Origin: a virus | Reading direction: 5' to 3' (one strand) | DNA length: 38,692 bases | Virus record (IMG/VR): IMGVR_UViG_3300029893_000034 | Location: 1-38,692 of that record | Shown here: piece by piece, positions 1 to 5,430 of the stretch | How positions within the stretch are numbered: position 1 is the stretch's first letter | How the letters are laid out: the number at the start of each line of letters is the position of its first letter | Notes under the pieces: generated by a model | Databases searched by the model: none | What the model was told of the DNA's origin: nothing | The model's input: only the letters and a program-made list of their open reading frames with translations | Position numbers and translations under genes: made by a program

Positions 1-89
1 TGGATCTTGTCCGATGCGTCGTCCTTGGCACTGGCGAGCGAAAGCCAGCAACACAGACAGAGCGTGACGATTTCAATGAGTCTTCGCAT
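1..89 (-). CDS. Partial secreted or lipoprotein-like protein (N-terminus only)
   Basis: Only the first 29 codons are in the window; the gene runs off the left edge. The ATG at 89-87 has a strong Shine-Dalgarno (GGAGGTG on the minus strand) five to six bases upstream. The peptide starts with a basic MRRL, then a hydrophobic core (EIVTLCLCCWLSLASA), then a polar KDDASDKI, which is the layout of a Sec signal peptide with an ALA-type cleavage at SLASA. Several Cys in the core could allow lipoprotein processing, but there is no clean lipobox. It is divergent from the genes that start at 186 and 230. Function is unknown; it may belong to the same leftward late region as the tail genes if the genome is circular. 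Confidence 0.6.
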   Translation of the reverse strand, partial: MRRLIEIVTLCLCCWLSLASAKDDASDKI

Positions 90-185
90 GGGCACCTCCA
101 GCAGTTGAGCGGCCAGGCTACGCCCAATTCGCGACGATGTCCATTCAACGACCTTGTGACCAGCCAGGAGGGGAGGCATTCCTGA

Positions 186-233
186 ATGACTCAGCGGTTA
201 ACAGCGGCCGTGGTTAACGGAGCGGCGGCATGA
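186..233 (+). CDS. Putative 15-codon leader peptide coupled to the next gene
   Basis: A short frame MTQRLTAAVVNGAAA starts at ATG 186, nine bases after a strong Shine-Dalgarno (AGGAGGGGAGG, 166-176). Its stop TGA (231-233) overlaps the ATG (230) of the next gene as ATGA, the same coupling used throughout this genome. The next gene has only a weak ribosome site of its own, so the leader may supply its ribosomes. Two GTTAAC hexamers lie inside the leader. This is inferred from start, stop and spacing only; there is no homology evidence. Confidence 0.4.
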   Translation: MTQRLTAAVVNGAAA

Positions 234-474
234 GTATCGCGGCCCAGATCGTGTGCGATGGCTGCGGCCAAGCCGTAAGTTGCGGTTCTGGCAGGGATCG
301 CAAGTACGCACATCAGGTGCGCACCGAGCTTGCCCGTGCCGGGTGGAGCGTCTCTGGGGCTCCCGATGGTGACCTGTGCGACGCCTGCCGACCGGCCAGG
401 CGGAAGCTCGGGTCCGGTTCAACCGCGCCCAATCCGGTTAACAGCGCTGAAGGAGGTCATCGTGGTTAACAGCG
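196..474. repeat. Cluster of four GTTAAC motifs (three within GGTTAACAGCG)
   Basis: The 11-mer GGTTAACAGCG occurs exactly at 196-206, 436-446 and 464-474, and a fourth core GGTTAACGGAGCG is at 212-224. GTTAAC should be rare at this base composition, yet four copies lie within 280 bases, flanking the small zinc-ribbon gene and touching the start of the methyltransferase gene. They could be operator sites for a regulator (GTTAAC is itself a palindrome), recognition sites that the methyltransferase modifies to control its own expression, or duplicated remnants. Confidence 0.5.
230..469 (+). CDS. Small zinc-ribbon protein (79 aa)
   Basis: A 79-residue protein with two Cys pairs (CDGCG near residue 9 and CDAC near residue 50), the spacing of a small zinc ribbon, and a basic C-terminal tail. 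The ATG at 230 overlaps the stop of the putative leader peptide, and the 3' end overlaps the GTG start (462) of the methyltransferase gene, so the three genes are probably translated together. The last codons contain two GTTAAC repeats and the Shine-Dalgarno AAGGAGG of the methyltransferase. No family is recognised. It could be a nucleic-acid-binding regulator of the methyltransferase gene, but this is only inferred from position. Confidence 0.55.
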   Translation: MSIAAQIVCDGCGQAVSCGSGRDRKYAHQVRTELARAGWSVSGAPDGDLCDACRPARRKLGSGSTAPNPVNSAEGGHRG

Positions 475-1412
475 GGGCCTACTTCAACGAGCTTGATCCG
501 TTCGCCTGCGGGTGGCTCGAAAACCTGCAATCGGCCGGGGTCGTTGTCCCCGGTTTCGTGGACGATCGAACCATCCACCAAGTGCAACCGGAGGACGTTC
601 ATGCGGCGGCCCAAGCCCACTTTTTTGCCGGAATCGGCGTCTGGTCCCACGCCCTGCGCCTCGCCGGATGGCCAGATGACGTTCCGGTTTGGACCGGAAG
701 CTGCCCCTGCCAACCTTTTAGCGTCGCCGGTAAGGGGCGGGGAACAGACGATGAACGCCACCTCTGGCCCGAATGGTTCCGGCTCATCCGCGAGTGCCGC
801 CCTCCAGTCGTCTTTGGAGAGCAGGTTGCGAGCCCGGCTGGAAGGGCGTGGTTCGACGCTGTTTCGGCTGACTTGGAAGGAGTGGGTTACGCCTGCGGGG
901 CGGCCGATCTGTGCGCTGCGAGCGTGGGCGCCCCGCATATCCGACAACGGCTGTTCTTCGTGGCTGTCGCCGACGAGGGACGATGCTGGCCGCAGGGGCT
1001 CCGACGAGATGGCGGATCGGTGGGCCGCAGGCGAGAAGGTGCCGTTCCATCACCAGAGGCTCCGCACACAGGTGAAGGTGGCGCCATATCCGACACCGCG
1101 TGCCATCGACGGACGAGCGAAGGGCAATGGACCTCGGCCGGATACGCTCAGCGGCTTGATGACATACGACGAGAACAGGCGGCGACGCAGGGTTTCTGGG
1201 CTGATGCAGAGTGGGTGCTCTGTCGAGATGGAAAGGCTCGCGCACTTGAACCCGGAACATGCCCGGTGGCTGATGGGGCTCCCACCAGAGTGGGGACACT
1301 TCGCGCCTACGGAAATGCCATAGTCCCGCAGGTCGCTGCCGCGTTCATTGCGTCAGCGATGGACGTATTTCGTGATCTCACGGCAGGAGTCTCGGGTGAG
1401 TTCGTTGATTAA
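462..1412 (+). CDS. DNA (cytosine-5)-methyltransferase
   Basis: Transfers a methyl group from SAM to C5 of cytosine in DNA. Motifs appear in family order: motif I HFFAGIGVWSHALRLAGW, motif IV with the catalytic Cys in GSCPCQPFS, motif VI as FGEQV (EQV for the usual ENV), motif VIII-like IRQRLFFV, and motifs IX/X in LRAYGNAIVPQVAAAF at the C-terminus. At 316 residues it is near the short end for the family, with a small target-recognition region. GTG 462 is chosen because AAGGAGG lies six bases upstream and motif I falls about 50 residues in; an upstream ATG at 330 would add 44 residues unlike the family. Likely role: protecting phage DNA from host restriction. The central part also encodes another protein in the +1 frame (601-1323). 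Confidence 0.88.
   Translation: MVNSGAYFNELDPFACGWLENLQSAGVVVPGFVDDRTIHQVQPEDVHAAAQAHFFAGIGVWSHALRLAGWPDDVPVWTGSCPCQPFSVAGKGRGTDDERHLWPEWFRLIRECRPPVVFGEQVASPAGRAWFDAVSADLEGVGYACGAADLCAASVGAPHIRQRLFFVAVADEGRCWPQGLRRDGGSVGRRREGAVPSPEAPHTGEGGAISDTACHRRTSEGQWTSAGYAQRLDDIRREQAATQGFWADAEWVLCRDGKARALEPGTCPVADGAPTRVGTLRAYGNAIVPQVAAAFIASAMDVFRDLTAGVSGEFVD
601..1323 (+). CDS. Overlapping gene nested in the C5-methyltransferase (alternate frame)
   Basis: A 240-residue open frame lies entirely inside the methyltransferase gene, shifted by one base. ATG 601 has GGAGG (590-594) at ideal spacing; the frame stays open upstream to 493. Its protein contains SGSSASAALQSSLESRLRAR, STLFRLTWKEWVTPAGRPIC, RISDNGCSSWLSPTRDD and, near the end, LNPEHARWLMGLPPEW. 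From memory these strings recur in phage proteins annotated beside or overlapping C5-methyltransferases, which suggests a genuine double-coding region rather than a chance open frame. Function is unknown. The alternative is that high GC keeps the frame open and that database copies are themselves over-annotated. Confidence 0.5.
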   Translation: MRRPKPTFLPESASGPTPCASPDGQMTFRFGPEAAPANLLASPVRGGEQTMNATSGPNGSGSSASAALQSSLESRLRARLEGRGSTLFRLTWKEWVTPAGRPICALRAWAPRISDNGCSSWLSPTRDDAGRRGSDEMADRWAAGEKVPFHHQRLRTQVKVAPYPTPRAIDGRAKGNGPRPDTLSGLMTYDENRRRRRVSGLMQSGCSVEMERLAHLNPEHARWLMGLPPEWGHFAPTEMP

Positions 1413-1612
1413 CAACAATGCGGACGCTGCCGCTCGTCACCTTGCGGGGCCGGCCCGGGGCGCTCCGGGCGCAGCACGGCAGGTGCCGAGCAGGGTGCGA
1501 GGCCCCGCGCCAAGGGCGGTGAGTGTCGGGTGACACAACGTGCTGCCGGGTTCGAGTCCCGGACCGTCCTCCTTTGAGCCAGTAACCCGTTCGGCGGTTG
1601 CAGGAGCGATCC
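1413..1612 (+). other. Non-coding gap with a tRNA T-arm-like hairpin
   Basis: This 200-base gap has no gene. At 1546-1562 it contains a textbook T-arm: stem CCGGG, loop TTCGAGT, stem CCCGG, followed by ACCGTCC as a possible acceptor strand. I could not find a matching 5' acceptor strand, D-arm or anticodon arm within 75-95 bases upstream, so it is not a complete tRNA. A perfect hairpin GTGTC-GGGT-GACAC lies just upstream (1523-1536). Options are a degenerate tRNA, a tRNA 3'-end fragment acting as a phage attachment core, or chance. Confidence 0.3.
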
Positions 1613-2029
1613 ATGCGCTACGACAAGCCCGACGAGATCCTTCACCAGTGGGCGGCCGAGCTCCGCGCCGCTGGCGACCAGGAGCAGTGGAACACGCTCT
1701 ACGACCTGGCCGAGTCGGTGCGCGAGATCCGCGAGGCGCGCGACGTTGCAGCTGTGGCCGCCGACGCCGCGACGGCTCGCGCTGACGAGGCCGAGGGCGG
1801 CGACGACTGCGAGGAGTGCCGAGCCAAGGACGTCGAGATCGCGCGGCTGAACCGGAAAGCGGACGACGCGTGGGCGGAGACGTGCCGCTACCGTGAGCAG
1901 GCGACCGCCGCCATGACGAAGACGTCCAAGCAGGCGCACGAGATCGTGCAGCTGCGGGCGAAGAACGAGCGCTTTGCCGACGCCGTGACCGCTGCTGTCA
2001 AGGCGTTTCGGGTCGAGGAGTCCGCGTGA
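1613..2029 (+). CDS. Coiled-coil protein of unknown function (138 aa)
   Basis: ATG 1613 is chosen over the TTG at 1598 because GGAG (1603-1606) is six bases upstream of it. The protein is largely helical and charged, with heptad-like stretches (EIARLNRKADDAWAETCR and EIVQLRAKNERFADAV) typical of a coiled coil, and one CEEC pair near residue 68. It opens the operon that continues to 8.7 kb; its stop overlaps the GTG of the next gene (GTGA at 2026). No family is recognised and no catalytic motif is visible. Confidence 0.65.
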   Translation: MRYDKPDEILHQWAAELRAAGDQEQWNTLYDLAESVREIREARDVAAVAADAATARADEAEGGDDCEECRAKDVEIARLNRKADDAWAETCRYREQATAAMTKTSKQAHEIVQLRAKNERFADAVTAAVKAFRVEESA

Positions 2030-2274
2030 TCGCCGCGGCTCCCCGACTGGCCTGCGTGGCCGAGGTCGACGCCTGCCAGGCCCTGCGAGAGGCCGCGCGG
2101 GCGCGCATGCTCGACGCGCCGAACCGGAAGGCCGGCTACCCCGCCCGGGCCTGGTACTACGCGGCGAGCGCGCGACTGGCGGCGCTGCATGGTGACGGCG
2201 CGGCGTTCCTGGCCCTCGGCAAGCACGTCGAGATCTACCTGGACCTCGCACACACGGACAGGTGGCCGGGATGA
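2026..2274 (+). CDS. Small conserved-type phage protein (82 aa)
   Basis: Starts at GTG 2026, overlapping the previous stop (GTGA), and ends in an ATGA overlap with the nuclease gene at 2271, so it is locked into the operon by translational coupling. The 82 residues are alanine-rich and helical (ACQALREAARARMLDAPNR, AWYYAASARLAALHGDGAAF), with no Cys pair, membrane segment or known motif. Function unknown. Coupling to the RecB-like nuclease suggests a role in early DNA metabolism, which is inference only. Confidence 0.6.
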   Translation: MIAAAPRLACVAEVDACQALREAARARMLDAPNRKAGYPARAWYYAASARLAALHGDGAAFLALGKHVEIYLDLAHTDRWPG

Positions 2275-4625
2275 GCATCGCGCAGCCCGTCGGTACCACG
2301 TCCGTGTTCGCCGCCGCCGCCGGCACCGCGCCGACCGACACCCGACCCCCCGAGGAGATCCTGGCCTCGATCCAGCCCAAGCCGTGGCGCATGGCATCGG
2401 CGAGCCAGATCACGACGTTCCGCCGGTGTCCGAGGCGGTGGTGGTTCCGCAGCGTCGGCAAGCTCGAGGAGCCGACGCGGCCGAGTGCCCAGCTCGGCAC
2501 TGACGTCCACGCGGTGATCGAGCGGTACACCCGCGACGGTGTGACGCCGGGCGGCGACGAGGCCGGGGCGATCGCGTCGGCGGCGCTGCATCACCTGCCG
2601 CTGCCGGGAACGGTGCCGGCCGATCGGGTCGAGGCGGCGTTCTGTCTGCGCGGCAGCGCAGATCTGCCCCTGGCCCGGCCGATCATCGGCAAGATCGACC
2701 GGATCGACCTGCCGACGCCGCTCAGCCCGGGCGTCTACATGCCGGGCAGGGTGGTCGACTACAAGACGCTGAGCGACTTCCGCTACATGCGGACGGCCGA
2801 GGACCTGCAGCAGGACGTCCAGGCGATCGTCTACGGCACAGTGTCGGCGGAGTACTTCGCCGGACGAAAACTCCCTGCCCTCCGCCTCGGCGACTCGCTG
2901 TTCCACGGATATGTTGTGCAGCCGGGCTGGCTACGGCACGTTCGGTTCCAGCACCTCTACCTGCGCACGACGAAGCCGTACAAGTCCGACACCTGCCAGA
3001 CCGTGCTCACGCCGGACGGGCTGCTCGCAGGCCTGCGCGGGATCGCGTCGAGCCTGGACGCCATGGCCGAGGTCTCGCGGATCGCGCTGCCCGGCGAGGT
3101 GGCCGGCAATCTCGAGGCCTGCGGCGACTACGGCGGCTGCCCTCGGCGAGACCTCTGCGCCCACCTGGCGGGCGCCGGATCGATCTTCGGCCGGGCGGCT
3201 GCCGCGGCCATGCCTTCCACTTCGATCACAGGAGACACCATGACGACCCCGAGCAACCCGTTCCTGCGCCCGGCGCCGGCGGCCCCTGCGCCGCCCGCTG
3301 CCCCGCTTGCGGGAGAGGCGCTGAAAGATGCGCTGAACGCGAGCCAGCCAGCGCAGACAGCGCCGGCCCCGGCCCCTGCTCCCGCGCAGACGTCGCCGGC
3401 CCCGGCCGCCCCGGCCCCGGCTGCGCCGGTCGCTTCCGGCGTTCGTGCCGAGGTGCGGACGCACGCGCAGCAGTGGAAGGCCGCGGGGCACGACCGCCGC
3501 GCCGTGTTGGAGGGGCTACTCACGTGGGTGGCCAACATGCATCACGAGATGCATATCCCCGGCGCTGAGATCGTGGCCATCGTCGACGAGGTCTACGGTC
3601 CCGCGACGCCGGCTGCCGCAGTGCCCTCGCCGGCTGTCGCAGTGCCCTCGCCGGCTGTCGCAGCGCCGGTCCCGACGAACGTCCCGCAGCCGGCGGCGCC
3701 TCCGGCCGCTCCCTCGCCGGCCCCGATGGCGCCCCCGGCAGCACCTGCCGCTGCGGCGGGGCCGGCATCTCCCGTCCCTGGCGGCCTGATCAACCCCCCG
3801 GACGGAACGCCGATGGATGACCCGGCCGTCGCGCAGGAGGGGGAGGACGACAAGAAAGGCAGCGCGCGCGATCCGCGCCTGCCGGACCACGAGATCCTCG
3901 GCAAGTGGCGCAACGAGAGGCTGCCCGGGATCCGCAAGGATTCTGCTCTCGAGTGCGTCGTTGAGCTCCGCGCGAAGCTCGACCCGGCGCAGAAGGCCTA
4001 CTACCTCGGCGCCAGCAAGCTGCCCGCCAAGGGCCAGACCCGGGCGGAGCTGCTCGAGGACGCCCAGCTGATCGCCTCGATCCTCGTGGGTGGCGAGGTG
4101 GGCGGGGGCGCCGGTCCGGTCCCGGCCGCGCCCTCGGTGCCGACGCCGCCCGCCGTCCAGGCACCGGCCCAGCCCGCCCCGGCCGTCCAGGCCCCGGCCG
4201 CGCCGGCCCAGCTTGCCGTCCAGGCACCGGCCCCGGCCGCGCCGCCGCAGCCCGCTGCTCCGCCCGCCGCGCCTCCGGCGCCGTTGCCGCGCACCGGCAA
4301 CGACCTCGACAACACCGCCGCGATCGGAGGCACGGTGATCTACCTCGACTGCCACCCGCGGCGGACGGCGGTGACCTACCTGCACGAGGTGCTGGCGCCG
4401 TACGCGGACGCCGTCGCCCGGGAGCTCCAGGTCCCGCACTACAGCCTCCCCGACTACAAGAAGGGCGAGCGGGGAGTCCTGGGCTACCTGCAGCGCGACC
4501 TCGACGCGGGGACGCTGCGGCTGCCGGCGCACCTCGTGATCGATCGGCGCCTGCCGCTCGGCGACGCCGCGGCCGAGATCCTCCTGCCGCGCGCGGCCCT
4601 CGTGGTCGAGCGGATCGGAGGCTGA
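2271..4625 (+). CDS. RecB/Cas4-like PD-(D/E)XK exonuclease fused to a Pro/Ala-linked multidomain tail
   Basis: Residues about 40-310 form a RecB-like PD-(D/E)XK nuclease: SASQITTFRRCPRRWW at 43-58, an Asp near 140 (GKIDRI), VVDYKTL near 161-167 (the D-x-K core), QQDVQAIVYG (the Q/Y motif), and a Cys cluster made of Cys53 and Cys284, 290 and 296 that would bind 4Fe-4S as in AddB and Cas4. After residue 325 the protein becomes Pro/Ala linkers joining three islands: a helical domain at about 391-443 (also found in the 7963-8700 protein), a central helical segment near 540-610, and a C-terminal domain of about 110 residues. Start ATG 2271 overlaps the previous stop. An in-frame ATG at 3240 has its own Shine-Dalgarno, so this may be two fused genes. 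Likely role: recombination or replication exonuclease. Confidence 0.75.
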   Translation: MSIAQPVGTTSVFAAAAGTAPTDTRPPEEILASIQPKPWRMASASQITTFRRCPRRWWFRSVGKLEEPTRPSAQLGTDVHAVIERYTRDGVTPGGDEAGAIASAALHHLPLPGTVPADRVEAAFCLRGSADLPLARPIIGKIDRIDLPTPLSPGVYMPGRVVDYKTLSDFRYMRTAEDLQQDVQAIVYGTVSAEYFAGRKLPALRLGDSLFHGYVVQPGWLRHVRFQHLYLRTTKPYKSDTCQTVLTPDGLLAGLRGIASSLDAMAEVSRIALPGEVAGNLEACGDYGGCPRRDLCAHLAGAGSIFGRAAAAAMPSTSITGDTMTTPSNPFLRPAPAAPAPPAAPLAGEALKDALNASQPAQTAPAPAPAPAQTSPAPAAPAPAAPVASGVRAEVRTHAQQWKAAGHDRRAVLEGLLTWVANMHHEMHIPGAEIVAIVDEVYGPATPAAAVPSPAVAVPSPAVAAPVPTNVPQPAAPPAAPSPAPMAPPAAPAAAAGPASPVPGGLINPPDGTPMDDPAVAQEGEDDKKGSARDPRLPDHEILGKWRNERLPGIRKDSALECVVELRAKLDPAQKAYYLGASKLPAKGQTRAELLEDAQLIASILVGGEVGGGAGPVPAAPSVPTPPAVQAPAQPAPAVQAPAAPAQLAVQAPAPAAPPQPAAPPAAPPAPLPRTGNDLDNTAAIGGTVIYLDCHPRRTAVTYLHEVLAPYADAVARELQVPHYSLPDYKKGERGVLGYLQRDLDAGTLRLPAHLVIDRRLPLGDAAAEILLPRAALVVERIGG
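3240..4625 (+). CDS. Internal in-frame start: linker-rich protein (461 aa)
   Basis: Inside the nuclease gene, ATG 3240 follows an ideal Shine-Dalgarno (CAGGAG, GGAG at 3231-3234, five bases spacing) exactly where the nuclease domain ends. The product would begin MTTPSNPFLRPAPAAP and contain only the linker-joined islands. This looks like a normal gene start whose upstream neighbour lost its stop codon, or a programmed internal start giving two products from one frame. The protein shares a roughly 50-residue domain with the putative ssDNA-binding protein at 7963-8700, which suggests it works with DNA-replication proteins. Translation from this start has not been shown. Confidence 0.5.
   Translation: MTTPSNPFLRPAPAAPAPPAAPLAGEALKDALNASQPAQTAPAPAPAPAQTSPAPAAPAPAAPVASGVRAEVRTHAQQWKAAGHDRRAVLEGLLTWVANMHHEMHIPGAEIVAIVDEVYGPATPAAAVPSPAVAVPSPAVAAPVPTNVPQPAAPPAAPSPAPMAPPAAPAAAAGPASPVPGGLINPPDGTPMDDPAVAQEGEDDKKGSARDPRLPDHEILGKWRNERLPGIRKDSALECVVELRAKLDPAQKAYYLGASKLPAKGQTRAELLEDAQLIASILVGGEVGGGAGPVPAAPSVPTPPAVQAPAQPAPAVQAPAAPAQLAVQAPAPAAPPQPAAPPAAPPAPLPRTGNDLDNTAAIGGTVIYLDCHPRRTAVTYLHEVLAPYADAVARELQVPHYSLPDYKKGERGVLGYLQRDLDAGTLRLPAHLVIDRRLPLGDAAAEILLPRAALVVERIGG
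3618..3659 (+). repeat. Two tandem 21-bp units in the Pro/Ala linker
   Basis: Two identical 21-base units (3618-3638 and 3639-3659) encode AVPSPAV twice, with a third partial unit after them. The repeat lies in the low-complexity linker of the nuclease-fusion protein and keeps the frame, so linker length probably varies by slippage between related phages. Confidence 0.7.
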
Positions 4626-4626
4626 C

Positions 4627-4872
4627 GTGCTGCTCGTTACACAGAAGTACGACATCGTCGACACGGCAGACAAGCCCTGGAAGCTGGCCACTGACCGCCT
4701 CGGACGTCTCATGCTTTACGTGTACGCCGCCGGACTGGAGGTGCCTGAAACGACACACCTCGTATTCGACGGGTCTCCGCAGGACATTCGGGATGTACAG
4801 CTGCAGTTGATCTCGCGCCTCGCCAAGACGGGACTTGCTGACGTGATCAACTTCAGCGGGATCGGAGGCTGA
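4627..4872 (+). CDS. Small protein, first of a tandem paralogous pair (81 aa)
   Basis: GTG 4627 follows GGATCGGAGG with five bases spacing. The protein begins MLLVTQKYDIVDTADKPWKL and aligns over its length with its neighbour (4874-5128): hydrophobic start, Q at position 6, a PW(K/S)L motif near 17-20, a VF(D/E)G(S/T) turn and an amphipathic helix near the C-terminus. The two genes also share the identical upstream string GGATCGGAGGCTGACGTG, so they probably arose by tandem duplication. The alternating strands and helix suggest a small alpha/beta fold. Function unknown. Confidence 0.6.
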   Translation: MLLVTQKYDIVDTADKPWKLATDRLGRLMLYVYAAGLEVPETTHLVFDGSPQDIRDVQLQLISRLAKTGLADVINFSGIGG

Positions 4873-4873
4873 C

Positions 4874-5128
4874 GTGATCGTGATCGCTCAGGACGCCACG
4901 ATCCACGACTGCGCTCGGCTGCCGTGGTCGCTCGGGTACCACGGCAGACAGCCTGGTGTGCTCGTCCTCGTCCGCAACATCGAGACGGGCGGTGGGAACA
5001 TCGCCAAGGTCTTCGAGGGCACGTCGCAGCAGGCGACGGCTGTCATGTGTGCGGTCGCAGACCAGATCACGTCGCTCGGCGGCGACATGGAAGTGATCGA
5101 CCTGCGCCTGATCGGACAGGGGGTCTGA
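4874..5128 (+). CDS. Small protein, second of a tandem paralogous pair (84 aa)
   Basis: GTG 4874 with GGAGG upstream, one base after the preceding stop. The protein (MIVIAQDATIHDCARLPWSL at the start) has the same layout as 4627-4872: PWSL, then hydrophobic strands (GVLVLVRNIE), VFEGTS, a helix (ATAVMCAVADQITSLG) and a final strand (MEVIDLRLI). No enzyme motif is visible. Keeping both copies in a compact operon suggests they have diverged in job or form a heterodimer; that is inference. Confidence 0.6.
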   Translation: MIVIAQDATIHDCARLPWSLGYHGRQPGVLVLVRNIETGGGNIAKVFEGTSQQATAVMCAVADQITSLGGDMEVIDLRLIGQGV

Positions 5129-5129
5129 C

Positions 5130-5426
5130 ATGCACGAGCAGCAGACCCCGACTCCGACGCCGACTCCGACCACGCAGCTCCGGCAGCAGCCGATCCGCTG
5201 GGCCATCGCGATCCGCGAGGGTCACGTGGTGCTGGCGTTCGACCGCCCGCTCGAGGGCGTGGGGCTCACGGCCCGCGAGGCCGAGGACATGGCGCATCGC
5301 CTGGCCTTGACGGCCCGGAAGTTGCGCGAGGTCGAGGGCGCGACCAAGCCCCGCGGCCGACGGATCAAGCCCTCCAAGGCGGGCAAGCTTTCCAAGGCGG
5401 GCAAGCGTCCCGAGCAGGAGGCCTGA
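5130..5426 (+). CDS. Small basic-tailed protein with PT repeats (98 aa)
   Basis: ATG 5130 starts one base after the preceding stop, behind a G-rich Shine-Dalgarno (AGGGGG). The N-terminus holds a Pro-Thr repeat (PTPTPTPTPTT), the middle a short strand-helix unit (WAIAIREGHVVLAFDRPLEG, then a helix REAEDMAHRLALTARKLREV), and the C-terminus a lysine-rich tail with SKAGK repeats that could bind nucleic acid. It is followed four bases later by the helicase gene. No family is recognised. Confidence 0.6.
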   Translation: MHEQQTPTPTPTPTTQLRQQPIRWAIAIREGHVVLAFDRPLEGVGLTAREAEDMAHRLALTARKLREVEGATKPRGRRIKPSKAGKLSKAGKRPEQEA

Positions 5427-5430
5427 TCCC

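Noticed and set aside
330-461. N-terminal extension of the C5-methyltransferase from ATG 330
   Set aside because: It overlaps the zinc-ribbon gene in another frame, has no family similarity, and GTG 462 has a far better ribosome site.
1497-1570. A complete tRNA gene ending at the T-arm-like hairpin
   Set aside because: No 5' acceptor strand, D-arm or anticodon arm can be matched at the required distances.
3516-4758. Minus-strand frames of 300-400 codons opposite the nuclease-fusion tail
   Set aside because: Composition is Arg/Gly low complexity caused by the Pro/Ala linker on the other strand.
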